Part shown: positions 53,272-62,251 of the stretch, one piece after another
Layout of the letters: each line of letters opens with the position of its first letter
Numbering within the stretch: the stretch's first letter is position 1
Source of the DNA: Agrobacterium sp. a22-2
Lineage (GTDB): Bacteria; Pseudomonadota; Alphaproteobacteria; Rhizobiales; Rhizobiaceae
Reading direction: 5' to 3'
DNA: 64,000 nt
NCBI RefSeq assembly: GCF_012276985.1
Contig: NZ_JAAXMM010000014.1
Span: 62,001 to 126,000, forward strand
The notes under the pieces: generated by a model
Seen by the model: the letters and a program-made list of their open reading frames with translations, nothing else
The model's database searches: none
What the model was told of the DNA's origin: nothing
Made by a program: the position numbers and the translations under genes

Positions 53272-54225
53272 CTACAACCCGTACAGACGAAATGTCGAGC
53301 GACCGGACAACTCGCGCACCGCGTCGAACTCTACCAGCCGGTCGAACAGCCGGCGCGAAGCCCAGCGCGACAGTTTCGCGGTTTGCAGCGAGCCGGAAAC
53401 CGCATCCTCCTCCAGCAGCAGCCGGATCGCCTCGCCGGCACCCTTCGCCCGCAGTTTCGGCGTGACGGCGGCCAGACGGTCGGCGCGGCGCGCCATGTCG
53501 CCCGCCAGCCGACAGGCCTCCGTTGCCGCCTGCGCCAATGCCAGGCAGACAGCGCGTCGAAATTGCTCTTCGCCCGGGCGAATGCGTCCGCGGCCGCCCT
53601 CGGTGCGAAAAGCCGAGGCGTGACGCTGCGCCATCAGCAGCGGCACTGCAACCGGCCAGCGCAAGGCCCTCGCCACGGCAAGATCGGCGCACCACCAGCC
53701 CAGGAGTTCGGCGTCCGGCCTGAGGTCATGGACCACGGCTGCGATGTCTGCGGCGGCAAAGGGCGCGCCCGTGGCGGATCGGGCGAGATCATCCAAACGC
53801 TCCGGCAACACAGCCAGGTCGTCGCTCCAGCGGATGCCGAAGAGATCGGCCGTCTCCTGCAACGCCCCGGCATCGACGAGTGGCCCGCGCGAGGCGAGCC
53901 GACGCCATGCCGACAGGATGCTGCCGGCCGGACCCGGATCGTCGCCGGCGCTGCGCAGCAGCCAGACGTCGCGAAGGGCTGGCTCGTCCTCGCTGCGCCC
54001 GGCCACACGCGCTGCCGCAACCGCGGCCTTCAGCGCCAGCCGCTGGCGCCAGGCGCCGCCCCAATCCGGCTGGGCTCGAACAAGACCGTCGAGCGAATTC
54101 AAGGCGGAACCGGCGAGGAACGCCGCCTCGTCGGCCCGAAGGATGACGCCGCGCGGCACCGCCCAGGCCGGAACCACCGGAGGGGCATAACAACGGTCTG
54201 CAGATGGCATCGGCCTTGGACTCAT
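53272..54225 (-). CDS. DUF1403 family protein
   Basis: A roughly 317-residue Ala/Arg-rich, largely helical protein (ILRADEAAFLAGSALNSLD, WGGAWRQRLALKAAVAAAR, LRPDAELLGWWCADLAVARA). This is the DUF1403 pattern, known mainly from rhizobial replicons next to ScpB-like genes. Its stop lies 2 bases before the scpB start. The start is uncertain: 54225 (MSPRPMPSADR) is given, while 54210 has an AAGG nearby. No enzymatic motif is visible; a DNA-maintenance or chromosome-structure role is inferred only from the partner. Confidence 0.78.
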   Translation of the reverse strand: MSPRPMPSADRCYAPPVVPAWAVPRGVILRADEAAFLAGSALNSLDGLVRAQPDWGGAWRQRLALKAAVAAARVAGRSEDEPALRDVWLLRSAGDDPGPAGSILSAWRRLASRGPLVDAGALQETADLFGIRWSDDLAVLPERLDDLARSATGAPFAAADIAAVVHDLRPDAELLGWWCADLAVARALRWPVAVPLLMAQRHASAFRTEGGRGRIRPGEEQFRRAVCLALAQAATEACRLAGDMARRADRLAAVTPKLRAKGAGEAIRLLLEEDAVSGSLQTAKLSRWASRRLFDRLVEFDAVRELSGRSTFRLYGL

Positions 54226-54321
54226 GTCGCAACCATAGACCGGGCGGGCGCTTGTCGCCATGGCAGCGCCACCAAACCGCACTGCTCATCCCCTGCTAAT
54301 GGCGAAGGCGATCACCGCTGA

Positions 54322-55332
54322 TTATCCGGCCGCGGCCCTGCCCGCGCCGGCCAGGCAATGCGCCTGCCATTCGGCTAGCAATTCCATGATCTCCAGCGAG
54401 TCGGCAAGCCGCGGCGACGGCCGCGGTGCCTCGACCCGGCCTTCCCGCAGGCAGCGCTCGACCACGAAGACCTGGTGCTGGAAGGCGTCGTAGCCCGACG
54501 ATATCCGGATCTCCTGTGGCCCCTGGCCATATTCCAGGATCTCGATCACATTGTCCTGGCGGTTCGGCAGCCAGGGATTGGTGACGAACCGCAACTGGCC
54601 GCTCTCACCAAACACGGTGAAGCCATGGGCCATTCCGTAGCTGTCGGTCGACTGCAATGTCGCCAGAACACCATTGGCAAAGCGCACCGACAGCACCGCG
54701 TCGCAGATATTGCCGTCATGAGTCGAGACATTGCCAAAACCGCTGCTGGTCCTCTGGCGGAACGCCTGCGGACCGCAGGCCGTCTGCACCACATAGTGCA
54801 ACAGCGATGCCGGATAACAGCCGAGATTGAAGAGCGTTCCGCCGCCCTGCGGATTGACCAGCTTCCAGATATCAGCGGCATAAAAGCCGTTGACGGCGCG
54901 CAGAGGGCCTAGGCGTCCGGAGCGCAGGATCGCTCCCAGTTCGCTGATCAGCGGATGGTTCAGATACATCAGCCCTTCCATGAAGAAGATATTGCCGGCG
55001 CGCACGGCGTCAGCCAGGGCCGCTGCCTCCGCCAGGGTCGTGGTCAGCGATTTTTCCGACACCACCGCCTTGCCGCGCGCCGCCGCGCGGATCACCGCAT
55101 CATGATGCAGAGTGTTGGGCAGTCCGACATAGACGACGTCGACCTCCGGGTCGGCCAGCAGCGCATCCTGGTCGCCATAGGCCTTGGCAATGCCGTGGCG
55201 CGCGGCAAAGTCTGCCAGACGATCGGGCGCGCGACCGGACACGGCGGTGATCACCGATCCGTCGCTGGAGGCAATCGCCGCTGCCATGGTTTCCGAAATG
55301 AAGCTCGTCCCGAGCAGTCCCCAGCGCAGCAT
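54322..55332 (-). CDS. Gfo/Idh/MocA family oxidoreductase
   Basis: A 336-residue dehydrogenase with Rossmann start LRWGLLGTSFISETMAAAI, the motif VVSEKSLTTT where most relatives have EKP (Ser replaces Pro), and GGGTLFNLGCYPASLLHYVV in the C-terminal sheet domain. It follows the iron-type alcohol dehydrogenase gene on the same strand by 62 bases, so both may act on one polyol or sugar. Substrate unknown. Confidence 0.9.
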   Translation of the reverse strand: MLRWGLLGTSFISETMAAAIASSDGSVITAVSGRAPDRLADFAARHGIAKAYGDQDALLADPEVDVVYVGLPNTLHHDAVIRAAARGKAVVSEKSLTTTLAEAAALADAVRAGNIFFMEGLMYLNHPLISELGAILRSGRLGPLRAVNGFYAADIWKLVNPQGGGTLFNLGCYPASLLHYVVQTACGPQAFRQRTSSGFGNVSTHDGNICDAVLSVRFANGVLATLQSTDSYGMAHGFTVFGESGQLRFVTNPWLPNRQDNVIEILEYGQGPQEIRISSGYDAFQHQVFVVERCLREGRVEAPRPSPRLADSLEIMELLAEWQAHCLAGAGRAAAG

Positions 55333-55394
55333 GCCGTCTTCCTTGCCTATGCCAATTGATGGATATGAGGAGCCCTTTGGCCCAACCCGAGCGT

Positions 55395-56552
55395 CTACCA
55401 GGCGGCCTCGTAGATCGCCAGAGCGTCGGCCCTGCTGACCGGTCGCGGATTGTTGACGAGCAGGCGCGTCTGCTCCATCGCATCGTCCGCCAGCAGAGAC
55501 AGTTTGTCCCGGGGGATGCCGACATCACGCAGGCGTTGCGGCAGGTTCAAGCGTCCGGGAAGCGCCGACAGGCCATCGATGAAACTCGCCAGGCGTTGCT
55601 CGGGCGTGCCGTCCTCCAGATGCGGAAAGAGACAAGGCGCCAGTTCGGCATAAGCCTCACCGCAGGCCGGCGCGTTGAAGCGCAGGACGTGAGGCAGGAC
55701 GAGGCTGTTGGAGAGGCCGTGCGGAACATGATAGCGGCCGCCGATCGGATAGGCGAGCGCGTGCACGGCCGCGACCGGCGCATTGGCAAAGGCTTGGCCC
55801 GCCAGCATAGAGCCGATCAGCATCGCCTGTCGCGCCTCGAGGTCCCTGCCCCGCAGGACGGCCGTTTCGATATGGGCGCCGAGCAGCCGCAGGGCTTCCT
55901 TGGCCAGCGAACGCGACACGGGATTGTTGTTCTGACTTGCCGAGGTGAAGGCCTCGATGGCATGCACCATGGCATCGATCCCGGTTGCCGCCGTGACGGC
56001 CGGCGGCAGGCCCAGCGTCAGCTCCGCGTCGAGCAAAGCGATATCAGGCAAGAGGACCGGTGAGACCACGCCCTTTTTCTCGTGGTCACCGGTGGTGATA
56101 ATCGAAATCGGCGTCACTTCGGAACCCGTCCCGGCGGTGGTCGGCACCAGGACCAGCGGCAGACGCTGTCCGTGAACCTTGGCCACGCCATAGATATCGC
56201 CCAGCTGCTCCTCGCTTCGACCGAGCAGGGCCACCAGCTTGGCGACATCGAGCGACGACCCGCCGCCGATGCCCAGTACGCCCGTCGCGCCAAAGGTCCT
56301 GGCCTGCGTCACCGCCGCCTGGACGATTGCCTCCGGCGGGTCGGCAATCACGCCGGTATAGAGCGACACCTCGGCGCCACCGGCCCGAAGCGCTGCAAGG
56401 GCCGGTTCCACGAGTCCCGCCCGCACAAGCCCCTCATCCGAGATCACCGCGACGCGGGGGCCGAGCCTTGCGCCGGCTGCCTCGCCGAGGCGAGAAATCG
56501 ATCCGGGTCCGGCAATGATTGTCGGCACCGTTGCAAATGTGAACACACCCAT
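55395..56552 (-). CDS. Iron-containing alcohol dehydrogenase (maleylacetate reductase-like size)
   Basis: A 385-residue group III alcohol dehydrogenase. It has the NAD site GIGGGSSLDVAKLVALLG and TTAGTGSEVTPISI, and metal ligands in ATGIDAMVHAIEAFTS and YPIGGRYHVPHGLSN (His residues). It heads the two-gene minus-strand unit with the Gfo/Idh enzyme. Members oxidise diols, polyols or reduce aldehydes; the specific substrate is not visible. Confidence 0.92.
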   Translation of the reverse strand: MGVFTFATVPTIIAGPGSISRLGEAAGARLGPRVAVISDEGLVRAGLVEPALAALRAGGAEVSLYTGVIADPPEAIVQAAVTQARTFGATGVLGIGGGSSLDVAKLVALLGRSEEQLGDIYGVAKVHGQRLPLVLVPTTAGTGSEVTPISIITTGDHEKKGVVSPVLLPDIALLDAELTLGLPPAVTAATGIDAMVHAIEAFTSASQNNNPVSRSLAKEALRLLGAHIETAVLRGRDLEARQAMLIGSMLAGQAFANAPVAAVHALAYPIGGRYHVPHGLSNSLVLPHVLRFNAPACGEAYAELAPCLFPHLEDGTPEQRLASFIDGLSALPGRLNLPQRLRDVGIPRDKLSLLADDAMEQTRLLVNNPRPVSRADALAIYEAAW

Positions 56553-56763
56553 TCCTCCTCCTCGACGCTATGTCAGCCGGCGCGATCATGGAGTCCCTAG
56601 CACAAGAGGACAAGCAGATTTCATTGAGACGAGTGGCAGGTTCCTCTGTGAACCCGTGCAAAATTCTATCCGATGTCGTTCCCGGAATGGAAAAACGGCG
56701 GGCGGGCGTGCTACATCTTGAGCCACTCCCGCCTCGATGCTTTCACAACAAAGGGTTTGACGC

Positions 56764-58278
56764 ATGACCACGATCCGTCTGGACGCCCCGCTTTCATGGC
56801 CAGACGTCGCCGCGGTTGCGACGGGCACGGCGAGCATGGAACTCTCGCCCACCGCCTGGTCGCGGATCGAGGCGGCGCATGCGATCGTCCAGTCGATCGT
56901 CGATCGTAATATCAGGGGTTATGGCATCACTACCGGGGTCGGTGCGCTCTCGGATGTCGCGGTGAGCCAAGAACAACAGGCGGCCCTGTCGCGCAATATC
57001 CTGATGAGCCACGCGGTCGGCGTCGGCGCACCACTCTCCATCACAGAGACCCGCGCCATAATGGTCGCGGCAATCAACAATTTCGCCCATGGCTATTCAG
57101 GTCTGCGGCCGGTGATCATCCGGCACCTGCTGGCTCTGCTGGATGCCGGAGGCACGCCGGAAGTACCGCGGCAGGGCTCGGTCGGTTATCTCAGCCATAT
57201 CGCTCATGTCCATCTGGTGCTGATCGGCCATGGCTATATCAGGATTGGCGGCGAACGCTTGCGGGCGCGCGACGCCCTGGCGCGCATCGGGCTCGAGCCG
57301 CTGGCGCTGGAGGCCAAGGAGGGGCTCTGCCTGGTCAACGGCACACCCTGCGTGACCGGACTTGCAAGCCTGGCCTTGTCGCAGACACGGCAGCTGCTCG
57401 ACTGGGCCGATGCGATTGCCGCGATGACCTTCGAGACGCAGCGCTGCCAGATCAGGGCGATCTCCCCGCAGGCGATGACGGTGCGCACCGCTCCCGGCCT
57501 GCTCCGGGTCGCCGAGCGCATGAACGCCTTGCTGCATGGCTCTGACATTCTTGTCGAATCCGCCGGCCGGCGTGTGCAGGATGCCTTGAGCCTGCGCAGC
57601 ATTCCCCATGTGCACGGCGCCGTTCACGACAGCGTCGAGACCGTGGCAACCGTCGTTAATCGCGAGCTTGCCTCTGTGACCGACAATCCGATCGTCATGG
57701 GCACCCCCGATGCGCCTGAGGTCTATTCGCAGGCCCATGCCGTCGGCGCGTCGATGGGCCTTGCCATGGATCAGCTGGCCGTGGCGATCGCCGAACTGGG
57801 CGCGATGTCCGAGCGCCGCATCGACCGCATGGTCAATCCGCTGGTGAGCGGCCTGCCGGCCTTTCTGGCAGAAGACAGCGGCGTCGCCTCAGGCTTCATG
57901 ATCGCCCAATATACCGCCGTGTCGCTGGTCGGTGAGAACCGGCGGCTGGCTGCACCGGCAAGCCTCGACGGCGGCATAACCTCCGGCCTGCAGGAGGATA
58001 TGCTCTGCCATGCCACGCCGGCAGCCCTCAAGGCACTCGACATCCTCGCCAATCTGCGCCGCATCCTGGCCATCGAACTGCTGGCCGCCTGCCAGAGCTA
58101 TGATATCGGCGGACTGAAAGATCAGGCGGCACCGCGCACCCGCGCGCTGTTCGATGCGCTGCGCGGCAAGATCGCAATCTATGCCGACGACCGGCCGCTC
58201 GGCGAGGACATCGAAGCCGCGGCGGATTTTCTTGGGGGCAGGAGCGTCGACGACATTCTGACGGCGGCGGGCTTCTGA
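56764..58278 (+). CDS. Histidine/aromatic ammonia-lyase family protein lacking the MIO triad
   Basis: A 504-residue homologue of histidine ammonia-lyase. Conserved pieces include RGYGITTGVG (Y53), MSHAVGVG (H83), EAKEGLCLVNGTP (N192), SVTDNPIV, ELGAMSERRID and LQEDML (E411). But where HutH has GSVG-ASG-DLAPLAH, this reads GSVGYLSHIAH at 138-148: the Ala-Ser-Gly that cyclises into the MIO cofactor is missing, and N192 and E411 lie 3 positions below HutH N195 and E414. VQDALSLR (271-278) also lacks the catalytic Tyr of VQDPYSLR. Normal MIO chemistry is therefore unlikely. It ends exactly where the convergent binding-protein gene ends. Confidence 0.88.
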   Translation: MTTIRLDAPLSWPDVAAVATGTASMELSPTAWSRIEAAHAIVQSIVDRNIRGYGITTGVGALSDVAVSQEQQAALSRNILMSHAVGVGAPLSITETRAIMVAAINNFAHGYSGLRPVIIRHLLALLDAGGTPEVPRQGSVGYLSHIAHVHLVLIGHGYIRIGGERLRARDALARIGLEPLALEAKEGLCLVNGTPCVTGLASLALSQTRQLLDWADAIAAMTFETQRCQIRAISPQAMTVRTAPGLLRVAERMNALLHGSDILVESAGRRVQDALSLRSIPHVHGAVHDSVETVATVVNRELASVTDNPIVMGTPDAPEVYSQAHAVGASMGLAMDQLAVAIAELGAMSERRIDRMVNPLVSGLPAFLAEDSGVASGFMIAQYTAVSLVGENRRLAAPASLDGGITSGLQEDMLCHATPAALKALDILANLRRILAIELLAACQSYDIGGLKDQAAPRTRALFDALRGKIAIYADDRPLGEDIEAAADFLGGRSVDDILTAAGF

Positions 58279-59046
58279 TCAGCCGACAGACAGATCGAGC
58301 CGCCGCGCCTGGACCAGCGGCAGGCCCTTGCGGCGTGCCGTCCAGCCAATCACCTGCAGTTCGCCAGCCGCAGCATCGAAACGCTGCGCCAACGCCCAGG
58401 ATTTGCAGTCGATGGCCGCGATATCGGCCGATCCATCGGCCACCGCCAGGACCGAGGCGCGGTGGCTGCCGGTCTCGACCATTTCGGAAAACAGCGAAAA
58501 CCCTGCACCCATGGCGCTCAGGTCCGCCTGCAGCGCCAGATAACCCGACAATGACCGCGTCTCGTTGAACGCCAACCGCCGACCGCGCAGATCGGCGAGC
58601 GGCAGCACGGCCGCGCCATCGGCCGGGGCCTGCGCCGCCGGGCTGCCGTCTGCCTTTCGTGCAACGATCACGCTGGAATAAAACTCGCCCTGCCCGCCGG
58701 TTATGCCGTCGTAGCGGCTCTGGCCGATCACCGTGACATGCGGTTCGAGAAACAGCGTCATCGGCCCCCAGCAGGTTTCCGACACCAGCAGGTCCGGATG
58801 GAGCCACAAGGTGCGCAGATCGAATTCGTCGGCAGGCAGGCTGGCCGGATCGGCGGCGATCACGGCTCCGGAGGCATCACGGATGCCACCCGGCACCGGC
58901 GGCAGGTCGGCATTGCGCCGGGCAAGGGTTTGCGGCGCATCGATGCCCCGCCGATGATAATCGTCGCGCATGTCAGCCCAGCGCGCATCGGTCTCACCGC
59001 GCAGTTCCGGCCAGTCGTACATCGGCAGGGCGGCGACCAGCGTCAT
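58279..59046 (-). CDS. PhnD/SsuA-like substrate-binding protein without signal peptide
   Basis: A 255-residue type II periplasmic-binding-protein fold of the phosphonate/phosphate-binding (PhnD) group: VAALPMYDWPE at the start, TCWGPMTLFLEPHVTVIGQS, GEFYSSVIVARKAD, then DLRGRRLAFNETRSLSGYLA and ADGSADIAAIDCKSWALA. There is no signal peptide and no transporter gene nearby, so it is probably a cytoplasmic ligand-binding protein. It overlaps the desaturase stop by 4 bases and abuts the HAL-like gene. Confidence 0.82.
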   Translation of the reverse strand: MTLVAALPMYDWPELRGETDARWADMRDDYHRRGIDAPQTLARRNADLPPVPGGIRDASGAVIAADPASLPADEFDLRTLWLHPDLLVSETCWGPMTLFLEPHVTVIGQSRYDGITGGQGEFYSSVIVARKADGSPAAQAPADGAAVLPLADLRGRRLAFNETRSLSGYLALQADLSAMGAGFSLFSEMVETGSHRASVLAVADGSADIAAIDCKSWALAQRFDAAAGELQVIGWTARRKGLPLVQARRLDLSVG

Positions 59047-60068
59047 GGTGCCGGCTCGGCCAGCAAGGCAGGTTCGCCCAGGTCGAAGACCGGCTCGGCG
59101 CTCTGCGCGATCATCGCCACCTCATCGCGACGAAGCGCCGGATGCACGACCGGTTCCTTGGCGCGAAACGCATAGGCCTTGATGACATCAAGATAGGATG
59201 CGAAGACATAGTGATCGTTCAGCGCCAGCCATTCGTCGCGGCGTTCCTTGTAGAGGGCCGGCAGACGATACCAGGCGGCCGTCGGCAGCTTGTGATGCAC
59301 CAGATGCAGGTTGTTGTAGAGAAACAGCGGCGCCAGGATCGATTTCTCCACGATGATGGTCCGGCCATCGGCCCGCTCCGCCCATTGGTGCTCGCAGAAC
59401 GAGCGCACGGCAATCAGCGCCACGCCAAGATAGGCCGAGGTCACGGCATAAAGCCAGAGCGGAATGCCGAAGCCAAGCTCGATGATCAGGCCGACCGGCA
59501 GAAGGCCTGCCGCATGCAGCAGCCAGGCGAAGATAACCTTGTCGTCGCGGCGGGCAATGCGCTTCCATTCGCTCACCGTGAAGCCGACCACCATCAGCGC
59601 CGGGCCGACCAGCACGCGACCGATCAACGTATTGTTAAAGGCCAGCAGCCGCTTCAGCAGAAACGGCATGCGCTGCCAGTCGCCCATGGCCCGGTAATAG
59701 CTTTCCGGATCGTCATAGGGATCCGTCAGGCGCTCGTCGGCATGGTGCTGCAGATGGCTGTGCTTGTAACTGCGATAGGGATAAAAAAGACCGATCGGCA
59801 GGAAGACCAGCGCTTCATTGGCCACGGCGCTGCGGGTCGGATGCCCATGCAGGACCTCATGCTGCAGCGACGAATGCAGCGCCACCGCCACGCCCATCAG
59901 CAGAAGGCCTACAATCGGCACAGCCGCATAGACAAGGAACCCGGCCCCAAGCCAGAGCAGGTAGCAGCCGATCAGCAGGAAAAGGGTGGGCCATTCGATG
60001 GGGAAGAGGCGGTGGCGCTTTCGGCGGCGCAAAGTCGCTGCATTGTCGGAGGTCATTTCGGTCGTCAT
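59043..60068 (-). CDS. Membrane fatty acid desaturase
   Basis: A 341-residue integral membrane di-iron enzyme with the three His clusters: HSSLQHEVLHGH (about 65-76), HSHLQHH (103-109) and HLVHH in the C-terminal half. Hydrophobic segments TLFLLIGCYLLWLGAGFLVY and LLLMGVAVAL flank the first box. It is coupled to the signal-less binding protein by a 4-base overlap. Acyl substrate unknown; related enzymes include hydroxylases and ketolases of lipids. Confidence 0.9.
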   Translation of the reverse strand: MTTEMTSDNAATLRRRKRHRLFPIEWPTLFLLIGCYLLWLGAGFLVYAAVPIVGLLLMGVAVALHSSLQHEVLHGHPTRSAVANEALVFLPIGLFYPYRSYKHSHLQHHADERLTDPYDDPESYYRAMGDWQRMPFLLKRLLAFNNTLIGRVLVGPALMVVGFTVSEWKRIARRDDKVIFAWLLHAAGLLPVGLIIELGFGIPLWLYAVTSAYLGVALIAVRSFCEHQWAERADGRTIIVEKSILAPLFLYNNLHLVHHKLPTAAWYRLPALYKERRDEWLALNDHYVFASYLDVIKAYAFRAKEPVVHPALRRDEVAMIAQSAEPVFDLGEPALLAEPAP

Positions 60069-60259
60069 GCGGGGTAAGCTCTCCTGTCATGCCATGCTGA
60101 TGTCACTCGACCAGTTGGGACTTGCGGCGCCGCTTCATCCACTCGGGCGCCCGTGATTCGCTCGCTGATCTTGACCCGATGCTGTCACTTCTCCCTGCCG
60201 CACCGCAACGCGACATTGATGACCAAGTGTTGATTTTGAGATGCATTCAAGCGACTATG

Positions 60260-60271
60260 TGACTATAGTCA
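60260..60271. promoter_or_regulatory. Palindrome TGACTATAGTCA, candidate XRE operator
   Basis: A perfect 12-base palindrome ending 15 bases before the XRE regulator ATG, with an extra GACTAT just upstream at 60253-60258. It lies in the 218-base gap divergent from the desaturase gene, so it could control both. It overlaps the place where a -10 element of the regulator promoter would be expected, consistent with autorepression. Confidence 0.55.
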
Positions 60272-60286
60272 ACATGTGAGACTCCT

Positions 60287-61126
60287 ATGGATAAGCGCCT
60301 GCTTGCAGACCTCTTCCGCGAACGCCTGATGCAACTGCTGGACCGCAGCGGCGAAAACCAGTCGGCCTTTGCCCGGCAGATCGGCATCGATCGATCGGCG
60401 CTGTCACAATTGCTGGCCGACAAGGCAGCCCGCCTGCCGCGGGTCGAGACCTTGCTCAACATCGCCGAGCGGCATTCCGTCTCGCTCGACTGGCTCATGG
60501 GCCTGTCGCAGGATCAGGGGCTGATGGGCGAACTGCATCCGAGCGTCGAACTCGAGGAGCGGCCCGATGGCGACGACAACACGACGCTGCTGATGAAATG
60601 GCATGCCGAGGCGACGGGATCGAAGATCCGCTATGTGCCGGCCCGCATCCCCGATCTGCTGCGCACCCCGGATATCATCGCCTATGAGGCAACCGGCACC
60701 CACCAGAGCGTCGCCGGCCAGGCCAACGAAACCTTTTTCCGGCTGGATTATAACCGCCAGCCCGGCACGGACATGGAAGTCTGTATGCCGAAGCAGACGC
60801 TGGAAGCCTTTGCCAATGGCGAGGGCATGTGGGCGGGCTTGAGCGCCGCAACACGCGCGCAGCAGCTTCGCTACATGGCGGCGCTGATCCGCGAACTCTA
60901 CCCGTCGTTCCGGCTGTTCCTGTTCGACGAGCGGCAGAAATTCTCGGTGCCCTACACGATCTTCGGATCGAAGCGGGCGGCGCTCTTCGTCGGCGGCATG
61001 TATCTGGTGCTCAACAATGCCGATGCCATCCTCAAGATGCAGCGGCATTTCGAAGGACTGATCCGCGCCACCCGAATCCACGCCCACGAGGCGGCCGATT
61101 TCGTCGACGCCCTGCCCGTTCCGTGA
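60287..61126 (+). CDS. XRE family transcriptional regulator with C-terminal sensor-like domain
   Basis: A 279-residue protein with an N-terminal helix-turn-helix (NQSAFARQIGIDRSALSQLL, residues about 24-43) followed by RVETLLNIAERHSVSLDWLM. The long C-terminal part (IPDLLRTPDIIAYEATG, YPSFRLFLFDERQKFSVPYT) resembles DUF5753-like sensor regions by pattern only. It is transcribed away from the desaturase gene and probably binds the palindrome at 60260-60271. Ligand unknown. Confidence 0.87.
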   Translation: MDKRLLADLFRERLMQLLDRSGENQSAFARQIGIDRSALSQLLADKAARLPRVETLLNIAERHSVSLDWLMGLSQDQGLMGELHPSVELEERPDGDDNTTLLMKWHAEATGSKIRYVPARIPDLLRTPDIIAYEATGTHQSVAGQANETFFRLDYNRQPGTDMEVCMPKQTLEAFANGEGMWAGLSAATRAQQLRYMAALIRELYPSFRLFLFDERQKFSVPYTIFGSKRAALFVGGMYLVLNNADAILKMQRHFEGLIRATRIHAHEAADFVDALPVP

Positions 61127-61177
61127 GGCTTGGCCGCTGCGCCGCAGTGATTGCGACGCAGCCTTCGTGATATCAGG

Positions 61178-62251
61178 TCAGGGCGTGATTGCCACCTTCA
61201 GCACGCCGTCGCGCTGATGGGCGAACAGGTCATAGGCCTCCTCGATCTGGTCGAGCTTGAAGCGATGGGTAACCAGCGGCCCCAGATCGGCGCGGCCGGA
61301 TCCCACCACGTCCATCAGGCGGCGCATGCGCTCCTTGCCACCCGGGCAAAGCGTGGTGACGATCTTCAGGTCGCCCAGGCCCGCCGCAAAGGCGCCGAGC
61401 GGAATGTTGAGATCGCTGGAGTAGACGCCAAGGCTTGACAGTGTGCCGCCGGGCCGCAACACCTTGAGGGCGGATTCGAACGTGCCTTGCGTTCCCAGCG
61501 CCTCGATCGCCACGTCGACACCACGCCCGTCGGTCAGTGCCATGATCTGCTCGACCGGATCGCCGGCCTTGAAGTCGATGACATGATCGGCGCCCAATTG
61601 CCGCGCCACGGCCAGACGCGCCGGCACCGTGTCCACGCCGATGATCGTGGTCGCCCCCATCAGCTTGGCGCCAGCCACCGCGCACAAGCCGATCGGCCCG
61701 AGCGCAAACACCACGACGGTATCGCCGATCCTCACGCCGCCGCTCTCGGCGCCGGAAAAGCCGGTGGACATGATATCGGGGCACATCAGCACCTGCTCGT
61801 CGCTGAGACCTTCGGGAATGGGGCTGAGATTGGCCATGGCGTCCTTGACCAGGACGTAATCGGCCTGGCATCCGTCGATCGTGTTGCCGAACTTCCAGCC
61901 GCCCATCGCCTTGAAACCGTGCTTGGTGCCGACGCCATCCTGCGATCCGCAGCCGCACAGGCAGGCATAGCTGTGCCCGCTCGGCGTGATCGCTCCGGCG
62001 ATGACCCGCTGGCCTTCCCGATAACCCGAAACCGAAGACCCCAGTTTCTCGATAATGCCGACCGGCTCATGGCCGATCGTCAAGCCCTTGGCGACCGGAT
62101 ACTCGCCTTTCAGGATATGAACGTCCGTTCCGCAAATCGTCGTCGTCGTCACCCGCATCAAAGCGTCGAGCGGACCGACATCCGGGATCGGCTTGTCATC
62201 GAGCACGATACGCCCGTTTTCAACAAAGATCGCAGCTCTCATTTTCGGCAT
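61178..62251 (-). CDS. Zinc-dependent alcohol dehydrogenase (MDR family)
   Basis: A 357-residue medium-chain dehydrogenase. Catalytic-zinc motifs are TTICGTDVHILKG and IGHEPVGIIEKLG; the NAD loop is VVVFALGPIGLCAVAGAKL. SYACLCGCGSQDG at about 96-108 stands where structural-zinc cysteines lie in other members. The start is ATG at 62251, with GAGAGG 7 bases upstream; a GTG two codons earlier is possible. It acts on alcohols or polyols and resembles bacterial secondary-alcohol dehydrogenases. It is convergent with the XRE gene. Confidence 0.92.
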   Translation of the reverse strand: MPKMRAAIFVENGRIVLDDKPIPDVGPLDALMRVTTTTICGTDVHILKGEYPVAKGLTIGHEPVGIIEKLGSSVSGYREGQRVIAGAITPSGHSYACLCGCGSQDGVGTKHGFKAMGGWKFGNTIDGCQADYVLVKDAMANLSPIPEGLSDEQVLMCPDIMSTGFSGAESGGVRIGDTVVVFALGPIGLCAVAGAKLMGATTIIGVDTVPARLAVARQLGADHVIDFKAGDPVEQIMALTDGRGVDVAIEALGTQGTFESALKVLRPGGTLSSLGVYSSDLNIPLGAFAAGLGDLKIVTTLCPGGKERMRRLMDVVGSGRADLGPLVTHRFKLDQIEEAYDLFAHQRDGVLKVAITP

